Shown: positions 16,924 to 26,890 of the stretch, one piece after another
How the letters are laid out: each line of letters starts with the position of its first letter
Position numbering within the stretch: the first letter of the stretch is position 1
Assembly (NCBI RefSeq): GCF_004122105.1
Contig: NZ_SBKN01000001.1
Coordinates: 1 to 64,000 of the forward strand
Length of the DNA: 64,000 bases
Source of the DNA: Flavobacterium stagni
Lineage (GTDB): Bacteria > Bacteroidota > Bacteroidia > Flavobacteriales > Flavobacteriaceae
Direction: 5' to 3'
Program-made: the position numbers and the translations under genes
The notes under the pieces: model-generated
Told to the model about the DNA's origin: nothing
Seen by the model: the letters and a program-made list of their open reading frames with translations, nothing else
Database searches by the model: none

Positions 16924-17956
16924 CGCGCTTAATATCAATATAGGGATCCAATGGGGTCCCTTTTTCAATATGTTCAAATAAGGCTTTGGCCATGGCCGGA
17001 CCCAACATGACACCGCGTGTTCCTAAACCGTTTAACACATGAAGGCGATCAAAATCGGGATGCGTCCCTACCAAAGGTCTGCGGTCTTTCACTGTGGGTC
17101 GTACGCCCGCATAGTGTTCGATAACTTCGTAATCGCATTGTAAAAAAGAATCCAAATCCTCCAGGAGTTCTTTTCTTGCTTCTTGTGTTTGGATAGCAGT
17201 TTTATCTTCCCAATTGTAGGTAGCTCCTACTTTGTATAAATCTTCCCCTACAGGTAAAACAAAAACTCCAGATTTGATGATTTGTTTTAATTTTAAATTA
17301 GGCGCTTTAATAAGCAGAAGTTCCCCTTTGGTTCCATCAAGCGGCAAATAATTGAAAAAGGGATTTTGTTGTACACCAAAGCCTTCTGCAAAAATAATGT
17401 GTTGTGCTTGTATTTCGCCATAGGTTACATCCTTTTCTCTAATTTGTAATTGAGAATAATCCAATCGTTTTGACCGGAACTGCTGGTTACTTTCTAATAA
17501 TTTAATATACTCATTGACTAAAGTAGTCGTATCCACATAACCACAATGCAAGACATGACCAAATCCAAGGGGTGCATTAATATTTGAAATCTTGGTTTGT
17601 AGTAACGTTGTGGAAAGAAAAGGGGTCAAATTGGGTTTGTCAGCAGCAGTGAACCAATTGTTTTGTTCTTCAATGGAGTGAAAAATTCGAAATAATGGCA
17701 ATGGAAAATCTACAGTAGTTAGTAAATCCGATTCTAATTGCTTGTAAAATGGAACCGCTAAATCAAGTTGCTCTTGCGCTTGCCAAACTGCGCTGAAGCG
17801 TTTTAAAACTACTGGATTATAGAGTCCGCCAGCTATACGCGATGAATTTTGAGATTCATCACTAATCACTATAAAGGTTTTATTATTTTGTCGACAAAAC
17901 TGTGCAAAGGCGATACCCGCTAAACCTGCTCCTACTATGAGATAATCTACTTTCAT
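16889..17956 (-). CDS. FAD-dependent oxidoreductase (DAO family)
   Basis: A 355-residue flavoprotein with an N-terminal dinucleotide-binding motif (DYLIVGAGLAGIAFA, about 3-17), RIAGGLYNPV (about 42-51) and a C-terminal FAD-contact segment LHVLNGLGTRGVMLGPAMA (about 310-328). This is the D-amino-acid oxidase/glycine oxidase fold; the closest generic role is amine oxidation, but the substrate is unknown. The ATG at 17956 is chosen over a TTG at 17962. The gldN terminator lies immediately upstream. Confidence 0.85.
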   Translation of the reverse strand: MKVDYLIVGAGLAGIAFAQFCRQNNKTFIVISDESQNSSRIAGGLYNPVVLKRFSAVWQAQEQLDLAVPFYKQLESDLLTTVDFPLPLFRIFHSIEEQNNWFTAADKPNLTPFLSTTLLQTKISNINAPLGFGHVLHCGYVDTTTLVNEYIKLLESNQQFRSKRLDYSQLQIREKDVTYGEIQAQHIIFAEGFGVQQNPFFNYLPLDGTKGELLLIKAPNLKLKQIIKSGVFVLPVGEDLYKVGATYNWEDKTAIQTQEARKELLEDLDSFLQCDYEVIEHYAGVRPTVKDRRPLVGTHPDFDRLHVLNGLGTRGVMLGPAMAKALFEHIEKGTPLDPYIDIKRVKNVPSNPYRN

Positions 17957-17960
17957 GGTC

Positions 17961-17993
17961 AAAAAAAAACTCCCACCAAAGGTAGGAGTTTTC
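17961..17993 (-). terminator. Terminator of the gldKLMN operon
   Basis: On the minus strand AAACTCCTACC-ttt-GGTGGGAGTTT (one U:G wobble) is followed by a T run. It sits 24 bp downstream of the gldN stop and abuts the start of the FAD oxidoreductase gene, which is therefore probably transcribed separately. Confidence 0.8.
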
Positions 17994-18016
17994 TATGTTG
18001 TTGATTGAAAAACTTT

Positions 18017-18928
18017 TTAGTAGTTCCACATATCTTGTTCAAAGTTGCGGATTTTTTCTTTCACACGTTCCGCTTCAAGAAGTTGCGTTTGTGCATTGTC
18101 TTTCATGTAATCTTGAATCGTACGGTCACCATACACGTTTTCTTCTTTGTAAATCACACCGTTAAATCGGCGCGTATTTAGCAAATGGTCAAACGTAATG
18201 GGCATTGCCGAATTTCGATCATTGAAAGCTTTTGCATCATGCAACAATCCACGTACAGATGGGAAGTATACCCAAAACAATTCGATAGGATCATTATTAC
18301 CTCTCGCCTTATCACGTGCTTCTACTGCTAATGGACAAATGGCCATTAAACGGTATTTTAATTCACTCTGACGTTTGTCAAAATACCAAAATCCTTTTAC
18401 TTTATAACCAGATATATCAGAGGCATCCAATTCAGTCTCATTAATAAACTGTTTATCTAATACCTTTCTACCTGATTTGTAATCATCGTAATAGTTGTTG
18501 ATTTCGTCTTTACCAGCATCAGTAGTATCAATAAATTTGAACACTGATTCCATATCTTTCAACGTTTTCTTGGTATTGAAATAGTCATCACCGTAAACTT
18601 CGGTAATTTTTCCATCTTTAATACCTTTCAACAAGACAGCGAATAAAGAACGACGATCTTTACCTACGAAGGCTGTATCTACTGGATAGTATAAAGGGAA
18701 ATTGATACGTTCATCCAAATCAATTTGTTCCCAAATCATTTTACCCATTAATACATCACGATCGTGAACATAACCGTAAGGTAGCGGTTTGTCATTATCG
18801 GATTCCAACTGAGCAGCCGTTTTTTTACCGATTTCATCCGGAGTTTTGGCATTCAATAAATTCGATTGCGCAGAAACTGTTGTTCCTAACACTCCGATGG
18901 CAATTAATAAAAGGTTTTTCAATTTCAT
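18017..18928 (-). CDS. gldN: Gliding motility/T9SS protein GldN
   Basis: A 303-residue periplasmic protein with a signal peptide (1-20, ending VSAQ). With GldK it forms the ring structure of the type IX secretion system associated with the outer membrane. Recognisable features are PYGYVHDRDVLMGKMIWEQID (near 50), INFPLYYPVDT and the C-terminal FEQDMWNY. It is the last gene of gldKLMN, 41 bp after gldM, with a terminator 24 bp downstream. Confidence 0.95.
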   Translation of the reverse strand: MKLKNLLLIAIGVLGTTVSAQSNLLNAKTPDEIGKKTAAQLESDNDKPLPYGYVHDRDVLMGKMIWEQIDLDERINFPLYYPVDTAFVGKDRRSLFAVLLKGIKDGKITEVYGDDYFNTKKTLKDMESVFKFIDTTDAGKDEINNYYDDYKSGRKVLDKQFINETELDASDISGYKVKGFWYFDKRQSELKYRLMAICPLAVEARDKARGNNDPIELFWVYFPSVRGLLHDAKAFNDRNSAMPITFDHLLNTRRFNGVIYKEENVYGDRTIQDYMKDNAQTQLLEAERVKEKIRNFEQDMWNY

Positions 18929-18969
18929 TTTAATTCAGTTATTTATGATACAACGGCTTTAATCAAGCA

Positions 18970-20505
18970 TTATTGTATTTCGTAGATTGCTGGAGCAGCA
19001 GTTTTAACATCAATTGATCCTGCACCATCTACTTTAGACTTGATATCTGAAATAGTAACTTGGTCACCTTTAGATACTCTTGCTAAAGCAGCAATACATT
19101 GTGGACTTAAACGATCACCATTAACTACGATAGAAGCTTGTCCTGGTACTTTGAATACAAATTGAGTTACACGGAATTTCAAGTCATATAAGAAGTCTGG
19201 CAATACTGCAGAAATCTGTGACGCTTGTAAACGTGATTTAGCACCTTTTTGAACACCTGGAGTACCTCCAATTGCACCTAGTGGAGCAGGGATGTTTTTG
19301 ATACGGAATACTTTTTTATCTGTTACAGATTTACCGTCAGTCATTTTACCAGTAACATTGATAACTACTTCAGTTCCTGCACCTGGATTTAAATCGTATT
19401 TTCCTTTACCTAAATTTTTCAATCCAGCAGCTGTAGCTGTTACATTGTTATCCGAAATACCCGCGATAGAAATAGTCATTGGGTTAGGTAAACCACGGTA
19501 AACCACATTCATCTTATCTGCAGAAATGTTAGCATTGTTTGGACGAGGAACTACCACGTATTTCCCTTCGAAAGGTAAATTAACTGGTTTACCGTCTTCC
19601 ATGAAGGTAAAGCTACCGTTTAAGTTTTGCTCACCAATGCTACCAGCTGTAGAACTGATTACTGCTTGACCGTTTACAATTTTACCAGGACCTTTGAAAC
19701 TAGCTACTTTTACGTTTTCATCGTATTTACCGATAACCACTTTACCTGTAACTTGTTCTCCTTGGAAATAAACGTTTTTGTCTAAAGCAACAATTGCTTG
19801 GAAGTTTTTCAACGACATCGTTTCGATAGCCGCTTTACCTAACAAAATTTGATAGATATCTGCTTCTGCTTTTTTGATGTCATTTTGCGTTAACGCTAAT
19901 TTTGATAAAGTTGCCACTGCTGGGAATCCTTTAAAGTGATAATCTAAATATTTTTTAGTTACCCCTTCACCATCTTTAACGTCTTTAGTGCTGAATTTAG
20001 CATCTAATTCGCGTACAATAGGAGTCAATTTTACATTTTCTCCCAATACCGCTTTCATGTCTGATAAATATTTAGCAAAAGCACCTACAATTTCATTTCC
20101 TTTTGGAGAATATCCATCACCTTTGAACCATTTCTCGTCAATGTTTGACTTATCCATAGCTTCATAAGGTAATTTACCTGTTTTCTCATCCAAAGGGAAA
20201 TCTTTCGTGATTTCACCTTTCACAGTTTCTAAATATTCATAGAAAGTTTTTGAAATTTCCTTAACACGATTCGCTTGATCCAATGCTGCTTTAAAGTTTG
20301 CATTTTCTTCAGCTTTTGATGCTAAAACTTTCAACATATCTTCGTTGGCTTTTTTAGCACCTGCGTTAACTTCTTCAAATTTTTCGTCCATCAAACCGAA
20401 CGCCGAAAGAACCTCTTTCGACATGTTCAATGCCAACATCGCGATGAAAACCAAGTACATCAGGTTAATCATCTTCTGTCTAGGGGTTAATTTTCCTCCT
20501 GCCAT
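18970..20505 (-). CDS. gldM: T9SS motor protein GldM
   Basis: A 511-residue protein anchored by one N-terminal membrane helix (about 14-32, MINLMYLVFIAMLALNMS), with a long periplasmic part made of a helical domain (40-225) and beta-rich domains (225-511). GldM and GldL form the proton-driven motor that powers T9SS and gliding. The N-terminus MAGGKLTPRQKMINLMYLVF is characteristic. It lies 52 bp after gldL. Confidence 0.96.
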   Translation of the reverse strand: MAGGKLTPRQKMINLMYLVFIAMLALNMSKEVLSAFGLMDEKFEEVNAGAKKANEDMLKVLASKAEENANFKAALDQANRVKEISKTFYEYLETVKGEITKDFPLDEKTGKLPYEAMDKSNIDEKWFKGDGYSPKGNEIVGAFAKYLSDMKAVLGENVKLTPIVRELDAKFSTKDVKDGEGVTKKYLDYHFKGFPAVATLSKLALTQNDIKKAEADIYQILLGKAAIETMSLKNFQAIVALDKNVYFQGEQVTGKVVIGKYDENVKVASFKGPGKIVNGQAVISSTAGSIGEQNLNGSFTFMEDGKPVNLPFEGKYVVVPRPNNANISADKMNVVYRGLPNPMTISIAGISDNNVTATAAGLKNLGKGKYDLNPGAGTEVVINVTGKMTDGKSVTDKKVFRIKNIPAPLGAIGGTPGVQKGAKSRLQASQISAVLPDFLYDLKFRVTQFVFKVPGQASIVVNGDRLSPQCIAALARVSKGDQVTISDIKSKVDGAGSIDVKTAAPAIYEIQ

Positions 20506-20557
20506 TTCTTCTAATTAGTTTTAATTCGTTAAAATAAATATGAGCGTTTAAAACTAA

Positions 20558-21187
20558 TTATCGGTTGCTCATTGCAGTTAACATACCACCGTATACAGAG
20601 TTTAATGACTGTAAGTTGGATGCTAATGATTGCATTTGATCTTTTAATTTTAAGTTATTTTCAGCAACTTCGTTGTTGATTTGAGCATTTTTCTCAGCTG
20701 CTTGCAATTGAACTTGGTATAAGCTGTTCAATGTTTCTAATTGCGTAGCCGCTTTCGTCATTTCTTCAGCATATTTTTTAGTTGAAGCTACAGAATCAAC
20801 TGTTGGAGAAATTGCTTTAGCAGCTCCTTCAAAGTTTTTGATACTGTTTCCTAAGCTAGCCATCAATTCACCATCGATTTTAGCTTCTTTTAATAAGTTA
20901 TCCAATTTTTGAGATAACATTCCTTGAGCTTCAGTTGGGTTTTCTTTTTTCTCACGAGCTTTAGCTTGACCACCTGCTAATTCAGGATAAACTAAAGACC
21001 AGTCTAATTCTTTTTCAGGAGCATCAAAAGCAGAAAGACCGAAGATCAACGCTTCTGTACTTAATCCTACGATAAGCATCAAACTCGCACCTGGCCAGTG
21101 CATCAATTTGAATAACGCTCCAACGATTACAACAGCTGCACCCATACCATAGGTGAAATTCATAACTCTAGGTGGTAATAGTCCCAT
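20558..21187 (-). CDS. gldL: T9SS motor protein GldL
   Basis: A 209-residue inner-membrane protein with two helices (about 10-28 and 33-55) and a cytoplasmic coiled-coil tail (110-205). It is the proton-channel partner of GldM. Glu45 in GLSTEALIF corresponds to the channel glutamate Glu49 of Flavobacterium johnsoniae GldL; the loop between the helices is four residues shorter here. It lies 61 bp after gldK. Confidence 0.95.
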   Translation of the reverse strand: MGLLPPRVMNFTYGMGAAVVIVGALFKLMHWPGASLMLIVGLSTEALIFGLSAFDAPEKELDWSLVYPELAGGQAKAREKKENPTEAQGMLSQKLDNLLKEAKIDGELMASLGNSIKNFEGAAKAISPTVDSVASTKKYAEEMTKAATQLETLNSLYQVQLQAAEKNAQINNEVAENNLKLKDQMQSLASNLQSLNSVYGGMLTAMSNR

Positions 21188-21248
21188 AATAATAATAATT
21201 TAGTTAGTTAAGTTTAATATAATTAAGTTAGTTAATATACAATTTTGA

Positions 21249-22655
21249 TTAGCGTCTTCCTTTACCTGCGTTACCGGTTACTTGCGTACCCATGTAATCT
21301 TGTACTGTACGGAATCCGATGTAACTTCTGGCTGTATCTTGGTATTCGAAGTCACGTGTACCTACTTGTAGGAAATAAGCAACATCTTTCCATGAACCTC
21401 CACGAACTACCTTACGTTTGTTTGAAGTGTCCGGCACGTTAGGGTTCATCGTAGAAACGTATTCATAAGCAGCAGCATCATACGATGAATCTGTCCATTC
21501 TGCTACGTTTCCAGACATATTATATAAGTTGTAACCGTTAGGTTGGAATGATTTTGCTTCAACTGTATAAAGTGCTTGGTCAGCTGCGTAGTCTCCACGA
21601 TTGGGTTTAAAGTTAGCCATAAAACAACCTCTGTCATTTTTAGCATAAGGACCTCCCCAAGGATAAGTCGCTGATTCCAGACCACCACGAGCAGCATATT
21701 CCCATTCTGCTTCGGTTGGCAAACGGAAAGAGTTTACTAAATCTCTTCCTTTTTTCTTTGACTTGATATACACATTCTTATTTAATGTTCTCCAAGCACA
21801 AAAAGCTTTGGCTTGCTTCCAGTTCACACCCACTACAGGATAATCCCCATACGCTTGGTGCCAGAAGTAGTCATTGTGCATTGGTTCATTATACGAATAT
21901 GCAAAATCTTTAATCCAAGTAGTAGTATCTGGATAAACTGGCGTTTTCTCATTGCGGATGAACTTACTACGCTTACCCACTTTTGCTTTTGCAGCCGCTT
22001 GAATATCCATCCATGAATAACGGAAAACCAATTTATTCACATCGATAGTACGTAATCCATTATAAGATTCAGTCGCTGGCAAATACATAGAGTCCATTAC
22101 TTCTACGTAATACTCATCTGGATATTTCTTAGTATCTGTGATTAATTTTACTTTACGATTTAGTCGTCTACCCGCATACGGATCATCAGGAGTTCCTACG
22201 CTGTAGTAATTCTCGTACATGTATTTATCGTATGGCGTCATTTTAGCAGGATCTTGATCGTTGAAAGCAAAGTCACCTATACTTCCACCGCCTTTACCTC
22301 CTTTACCAGCACCAGGCTTCACCCCTACTTCATCAGCAAGAATAGCTAAACGCACACGAATAATAGAGTCTTTAACCCATTCTACGAATTGACGGTACTC
22401 ACTATTGGTAATTTCAGTTTCATCCATATAAAAGGAACGAACTGTAACCGTTTTAGTAGGCGCATCTTGTACATTGGCTAAATCGTCATCCGACTTACCC
22501 ATGATATAAGCTCCACCTGGAACTAATGTCATTCCGTAAGGTTTCTCTGGATGCCATTTCTTACCCTTTACTCCTACTAATTCGCCCTTGTCACTGGACT
22601 TTCCACAGCTAGCTAACAGAGTTAATACAGATGCAAACGCAATGAACTTCTTCAT
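21249..22655 (-). CDS. gldK: T9SS lipoprotein GldK
   Basis: A 468-residue outer-membrane lipoprotein (lipobox LLASC, Cys17) with a formylglycine-generating-enzyme/SUMF1 fold. Segments GGAYIMGKSDDD, MDETEITNSEYRQFV, FRLPTEAEWEYAARGG, NMSGNVAEWTDS and VVRGGSWKD are plainly visible. It forms the T9SS ring with GldN. A glycine/lysine-rich insert (GKGGKGGG, about 120-128) lies before the conserved core. It is the first gene of gldKLMN, with a promoter at 22694-22724. Confidence 0.95.
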   Translation of the reverse strand: MKKFIAFASVLTLLASCGKSSDKGELVGVKGKKWHPEKPYGMTLVPGGAYIMGKSDDDLANVQDAPTKTVTVRSFYMDETEITNSEYRQFVEWVKDSIIRVRLAILADEVGVKPGAGKGGKGGGSIGDFAFNDQDPAKMTPYDKYMYENYYSVGTPDDPYAGRRLNRKVKLITDTKKYPDEYYVEVMDSMYLPATESYNGLRTIDVNKLVFRYSWMDIQAAAKAKVGKRSKFIRNEKTPVYPDTTTWIKDFAYSYNEPMHNDYFWHQAYGDYPVVGVNWKQAKAFCAWRTLNKNVYIKSKKKGRDLVNSFRLPTEAEWEYAARGGLESATYPWGGPYAKNDRGCFMANFKPNRGDYAADQALYTVEAKSFQPNGYNLYNMSGNVAEWTDSSYDAAAYEYVSTMNPNVPDTSNKRKVVRGGSWKDVAYFLQVGTRDFEYQDTARSYIGFRTVQDYMGTQVTGNAGKGRR

Positions 22656-22693
22656 ATAATTTGGGTTAATTTATGTTATTTTTTTTGAGGCCG

Positions 22694-22724
22694 TAAACCT
22701 ATCTATAATTTTTGAAAAAAACAA
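22694..22724 (-). promoter_or_regulatory. gldK operon promoter
   Basis: On the minus strand TTG (22722-22724), a 20-bp spacer and TAGGTTTA (22694-22701) form a promoter with one mismatch (final A for G) to TAnnTTTG, about 38 bp upstream of the gldK ATG. Confidence 0.55.
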
Positions 22725-22877
22725 TTATTTATTTCTTAAATTTTGATACGCAATCCAAAAATACAATTTAACTTGAATCCACAATGGGATTTTGTCGATA
22801 AAATGCATTTTTTAATCGCTAAATTGCAAAAAAGTGCTTTTTTATATTATTTTTCTTACAATTTTTATCTAAATTTA

Positions 22878-24029
22878 CTACAGAATACTTTTTCGTTGTG
22901 CCTTCCACCAGCGTTCAGGGAATTCTTGGTTGCAAGCCGCCAAATAGTCTTCGTGTGTACAAGGCATTAACGTATTTTTATGAAGCTTATTGTGCACATT
23001 TGAAAAAAATGGAACTTCGATCCACCAACGGTCAGTTTTATTGCTTTTGAAAAACACAATTTCCTCTTCTTCGAAAGGCACTATATATTTTAAATAATGT
23101 TCTCTGCTGCCAAATGGGTACTCGTTTGATCGATAATTGGCACCTTCAATAAAATACCAAATAATTTGTGCAATCAACGGTGCTTCTTGTCGCGAAGCTT
23201 GATGATTAAAAATACCGAAAGCACTTACTTTATCGCTAATCCCCGCATAACGTGATAAGGCACAAATCTCTTTTCCATTAAATCCGTTGGGTTGGAAATT
23301 GATGAAATTTCCAGAATCAGCTGATTTCACTGCCGTCAAATCCAAACTTACCAAATCCGCATCTCTAAATACTGGCTCTGCAATGGCGATATTATTACAA
23401 ACTTCGCCCAATCGATAGGCATCAAAATATAATTTTTCAACCAAATCAATTTCTTCCTGCGAATTATAATAGGTTTGAAACCCCACATTACTATAATTAA
23501 ACAGATTTGTAGGTTCTTCAACAATCATTTTTGACAAATAGGATAACGCTGGAATAGTATCGTCTTGTTTTCCAAAATCGAAACGATTATCAATAGAAAC
23601 CAAATTCACCATTTGTTCCAAATCGTCATACCCGCGGTAAACGGCATACGTAAGATCTTGTGAACCGCCAATTACAATGGGAATCACTTTATTCTTCAAC
23701 AAACGAGAAACAACTTTACTTACCGCAAAATAGGTGTCCTCTGGAGAATTCCCCGGATTGATATCACCCATATCGGCAATGGTTTTGTTCCAATTCCCCG
23801 GAAAAAGACGGTACAACTCCATACGAATCTCCGACAAATCTTCGTGTTCTACATAAAACTGTGATCCTCTGTTTTCAGGAACTCCTACAATAGCAATGTC
23901 AACTTTTTGGATGTCGGGAAACTCTTCTTGGGTATGAAAAACAACTTTACTCGATAAATGTTGCGATGATAATCGTTTGATATCAATCACTAAATCAGTA
24001 TCCAACGGAGAGAGAAAGTCAAATTCCAT
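22878..24029 (-). CDS. Arginase/formimidoylglutamase-fold protein with degenerate metal site
   Basis: A 383-residue ureohydrolase-fold protein. The fold is recognisable (VDIAIVGVPENRG, ADMGDINPG, VIPIVIGGSQDLTYA, VNLVSIDNRFD, ADLVSLDLTAVKSAD), but the binuclear manganese site is damaged. The usual GGDHS is GGSQD at 121-125 (His replaced by Gln), DAHxD is DNRFD at 147-151 (His replaced by Arg), and SxDxD is SLDLT at 228-232 (second Asp replaced by Thr). It is unlikely to hydrolyse arginine-type substrates as a normal arginase. It lies 5 bp after topA and upstream of gldKLMN, an order I recall from other Flavobacteria. Confidence 0.8.
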   Translation of the reverse strand: MEFDFLSPLDTDLVIDIKRLSSQHLSSKVVFHTQEEFPDIQKVDIAIVGVPENRGSQFYVEHEDLSEIRMELYRLFPGNWNKTIADMGDINPGNSPEDTYFAVSKVVSRLLKNKVIPIVIGGSQDLTYAVYRGYDDLEQMVNLVSIDNRFDFGKQDDTIPALSYLSKMIVEEPTNLFNYSNVGFQTYYNSQEEIDLVEKLYFDAYRLGEVCNNIAIAEPVFRDADLVSLDLTAVKSADSGNFINFQPNGFNGKEICALSRYAGISDKVSAFGIFNHQASRQEAPLIAQIIWYFIEGANYRSNEYPFGSREHYLKYIVPFEEEEIVFFKSNKTDRWWIEVPFFSNVHNKLHKNTLMPCTHEDYLAACNQEFPERWWKAQRKSIL

Positions 24030-24034
24030 GTAAT

Positions 24035-26536
24035 TTATTTCTTTTTAGCAGTTGTTTTTTTAGCTGTAGTCTTTTTGGCTGTCGCTTTTTTAGCGGGTGC
24101 TTTTTTCTCAATCATCTCTTTTACTTCTTCTAAAGACAACTTCGAAGCATCCACGTCTTTGCTTAATTCAATTTTGATTTTTCCTTTCAAAATCACAGAT
24201 CGTCCCCAACGGGCTTTTTCAATACGAATGCCCTCAGCTGGCCAATCTTGCAACACCTTTTCTTCTTCTTTTTGAAGTTTGTCAAGAATTAACTCTTTAA
24301 TATCTGCTGCAGATAAGTGATCAAAATTGTATTTTTTATTGACATTGATAAACATGCCATTCCATTTAATAAAAGGTCCGAAACGCCCTACTCCTTTCTG
24401 CACTGGCATTCCCTCATATTCTCCAATTGGAGCATCCGCTTGATTCTTCTCTTCAATCAAACGTTGCGCGATTTCAAATGTAGTATCCATCGGATCCATT
24501 CCTTTAGGTAAGGAAATGAATTGTTTCCCAAAACGAACATAGGGTCCGAAGCGGCCATTATTCACCTCTACCTCTTCTCCTTCATATACACCCAATTTTT
24601 TGGGAAGTTCGAATAAATTCAACACTTCTTCTAAACTCACGGTGCCAATATTTTGATCTTGACGTAAACTCGCAAACTGCTTGTTTTCATCTTCAGCATC
24701 ACCAATTTGTGCCATGGGTCCGAATTTACCCAAACGAACAGAAACGGGTTTCCCTGATTTGGGATCAACTCCTAAAATGCGTTCCCCACTTTCGCGATCC
24801 GCATTTTGCTCTACATCCACTACATTGGGATGAAAATGATTATAGAAATCATTCATCATGGCTGCCCAATCACGATTACCCTCAGCAATGTCGTCAAAAT
24901 CTTGTTCGACTTTAGCCGTGAAGTTATAGTCTAATATTGTATCGAAATTTTTAACCAAGAAATCATTCACAATCGTTCCGATATCGGTTGGCACTAACTT
25001 CCCTTTATCTGAACCTACATTTTCCGTTAAAGTTTGTGCCAATAGCTTCCCTTGCTTCAAGGTTAATTGCTGATAACTGCGCTCTTGCCCTTCAAAGCTT
25101 CCTTTTTCAACATAATTACGACCAATAATAGTTGAGATTGTAGGTGCATAAGTTGAAGGACGCCCGATTCCGAGTTCTTCCAGTTTTTTCACTAAAGAAG
25201 CTTCTGTGTAACGACTCGGCGGACGTGAAAAACGTTCCGTTGCTGTAATCCATTGATTCAACATGCGTTCCCCGACTTTCATAGCGGGCAACATGCCTTC
25301 TTGTTCTTCTTCATCGTCATCATGTCCTTCCAAATACACTTTCAAGAAGCCTTCAAACTTGATAACTTCCCCTGAAGCCACAAATTGTTCGGAATGGTTG
25401 TTGGCAACAATCTTAACATTGGTGCGCTCTAATTCGGCATCACTCATTTGTGAAGCCAAGGTGCGTTTCCAAATCAAATCATACAAACGGGCTTGATCGC
25501 GATCAATATCAACGGTATGACGCGACATATCCGTAGGACGAATCGCTTCGTGCGCTTCTTGAGCCCCTTTTGATTTGGTATTGAAATTTCGTGGTTTACT
25601 AAATTCAGGCCCATAAGAACGAGAAATTTCAGCTTTAGCTGCTGCCATCGCCTCTTGGGATAAGTTAACACTATCCGTTCTCATATAGGTAATCAACCCT
25701 GCTTCATACAAACGCTGTGCAATTTGCATGGTAATCCCCACCGGCAAATACAATTTACGGGCGGCCTCCTGTTGTAGTGTGGAAGTAGTAAATGGTGGTG
25801 CAGGTGATTTCTTAGCGGGTTTGGTTTCTAAGTCGCCTACTTGATAAGTGGACGCCATACTGTTTTGCAAAAACGCTTCCGCTTGTTGACGTGTAGCAAA
25901 ATTTTTAGACAATTTCGCTTTTACTACTTTACCGTCTTCATTCGTGAATTCAGCGGAAATGCTATACGATGCCTCGGGTTTAAATTCTTGGATTTCGCGT
26001 TCGCGCTCCACAATCAAACGCACAGAAACGGATTGCACCCGACCCGCAGACAAACCGCTTTTCACTTTTTTCCAAAGCACGGGTGACAATTCATACCCCA
26101 CCAAACGGTCCAATACACGACGTGCTTGTTGGGCGTTGACTAAATTATAATCGATTCCTCTCGGATTCTCAATCGCTTTTTGAATAGCGGTTTTCGTAAT
26201 CTCATGAAAAACAATACGCTTGGTTTTGTTTTGGTCCAATTTTAATTCTTCCGCCAAGTGCCAAGAAATGGCCTCTCCCTCGCGGTCCTCATCGGAAGCC
26301 AACCAAACGACTTCAGCTGATTTAGCAAGATCCTTGAGTTTTTTCACCAATGCTTTTTTATCGGGAGAAACTTCATATTTGGGTTTGAATCCGTTACTCA
26401 CATCCACCCCAATTTCCTTGGAAGGTAAATCGGCAATATGACCATAACTGGATTCCACTTGAAATTCTTTCCCGAGAAATTTTTCAATGGTTTTTGCCTT
26501 GGCAGGCGACTCAACAATCACTAAATTCTTTGCCAT
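24035..26536 (-). CDS. topA: DNA topoisomerase I
   Basis: An 833-residue type IA topoisomerase that relaxes negative supercoils. It starts with the Toprim domain (NLVIVESPAKAKTIEKFLG, then LASDEDREGEAISWHLAE); the catalytic tyrosine is in AGLITYMRTDSVNLS (about residue 290). The C-terminus has several non-cysteine topoisomerase repeats (GRFGPYVRFG, GRFGPFIKWNG) and ends in a histone-H1-like tail of alternating Lys, Ala and Thr (about 810-833). A TACTTTTG box at 26556-26563 (minus strand) lies 20 bp upstream of the ATG. Confidence 0.96.
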   Translation of the reverse strand: MAKNLVIVESPAKAKTIEKFLGKEFQVESSYGHIADLPSKEIGVDVSNGFKPKYEVSPDKKALVKKLKDLAKSAEVVWLASDEDREGEAISWHLAEELKLDQNKTKRIVFHEITKTAIQKAIENPRGIDYNLVNAQQARRVLDRLVGYELSPVLWKKVKSGLSAGRVQSVSVRLIVEREREIQEFKPEASYSISAEFTNEDGKVVKAKLSKNFATRQQAEAFLQNSMASTYQVGDLETKPAKKSPAPPFTTSTLQQEAARKLYLPVGITMQIAQRLYEAGLITYMRTDSVNLSQEAMAAAKAEISRSYGPEFSKPRNFNTKSKGAQEAHEAIRPTDMSRHTVDIDRDQARLYDLIWKRTLASQMSDAELERTNVKIVANNHSEQFVASGEVIKFEGFLKVYLEGHDDDEEEQEGMLPAMKVGERMLNQWITATERFSRPPSRYTEASLVKKLEELGIGRPSTYAPTISTIIGRNYVEKGSFEGQERSYQQLTLKQGKLLAQTLTENVGSDKGKLVPTDIGTIVNDFLVKNFDTILDYNFTAKVEQDFDDIAEGNRDWAAMMNDFYNHFHPNVVDVEQNADRESGERILGVDPKSGKPVSVRLGKFGPMAQIGDAEDENKQFASLRQDQNIGTVSLEEVLNLFELPKKLGVYEGEEVEVNNGRFGPYVRFGKQFISLPKGMDPMDTTFEIAQRLIEEKNQADAPIGEYEGMPVQKGVGRFGPFIKWNGMFINVNKKYNFDHLSAADIKELILDKLQKEEEKVLQDWPAEGIRIEKARWGRSVILKGKIKIELSKDVDASKLSLEEVKEMIEKKAPAKKATAKKTTAKKTTAKKK

Positions 26537-26890
26537 GCTATACTTTTATTTGGGGCAAAAGTAGCCCTTTTTTTTATAAATCTTAAAAGGCTACACGATT
26601 CAGGCCTTTTTTATTATGTGTGAAAACTAGGGAAACACCTTGAAAAACAGCATTTTTATGGTTGAAAAAATTATTATTCAAGGCTAAACATTCCTTTTTC
26701 AACTATAGAATTCAGACGGTTAAAAAAACCGAAACTAGATTTTTATTCAAAAAGATTTCCAAATGTGTCACACCTATTATATATATACAATCAAATATTA
26801 AATCGAGTTTAACACTGCCATCTTGTCATAAATTTTGATTTTAGTATTATCTTTGCAGTCCGTTTCACGCAATTGAACGGCACTACATTG
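26537..26890. other. Divergent topA/miaB intergenic region
   Basis: About 350 bp between divergent genes. It holds the topA -7 box (26556-26563, minus strand) and the miaB promoter (26823-26855, plus strand). The middle (about 26580-26820) is A/T-rich, with short repeats of GGTTAAAAAAACC type but no supported gene or structured RNA. Confidence 0.6.
26823..26855 (+). promoter_or_regulatory. miaB promoter
   Basis: TTG (26823-26825), a 22-bp spacer and TATCTTTG (26848-26855), followed by CAGTCCG, about 35 bp upstream of the miaB ATG. Confidence 0.65.
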
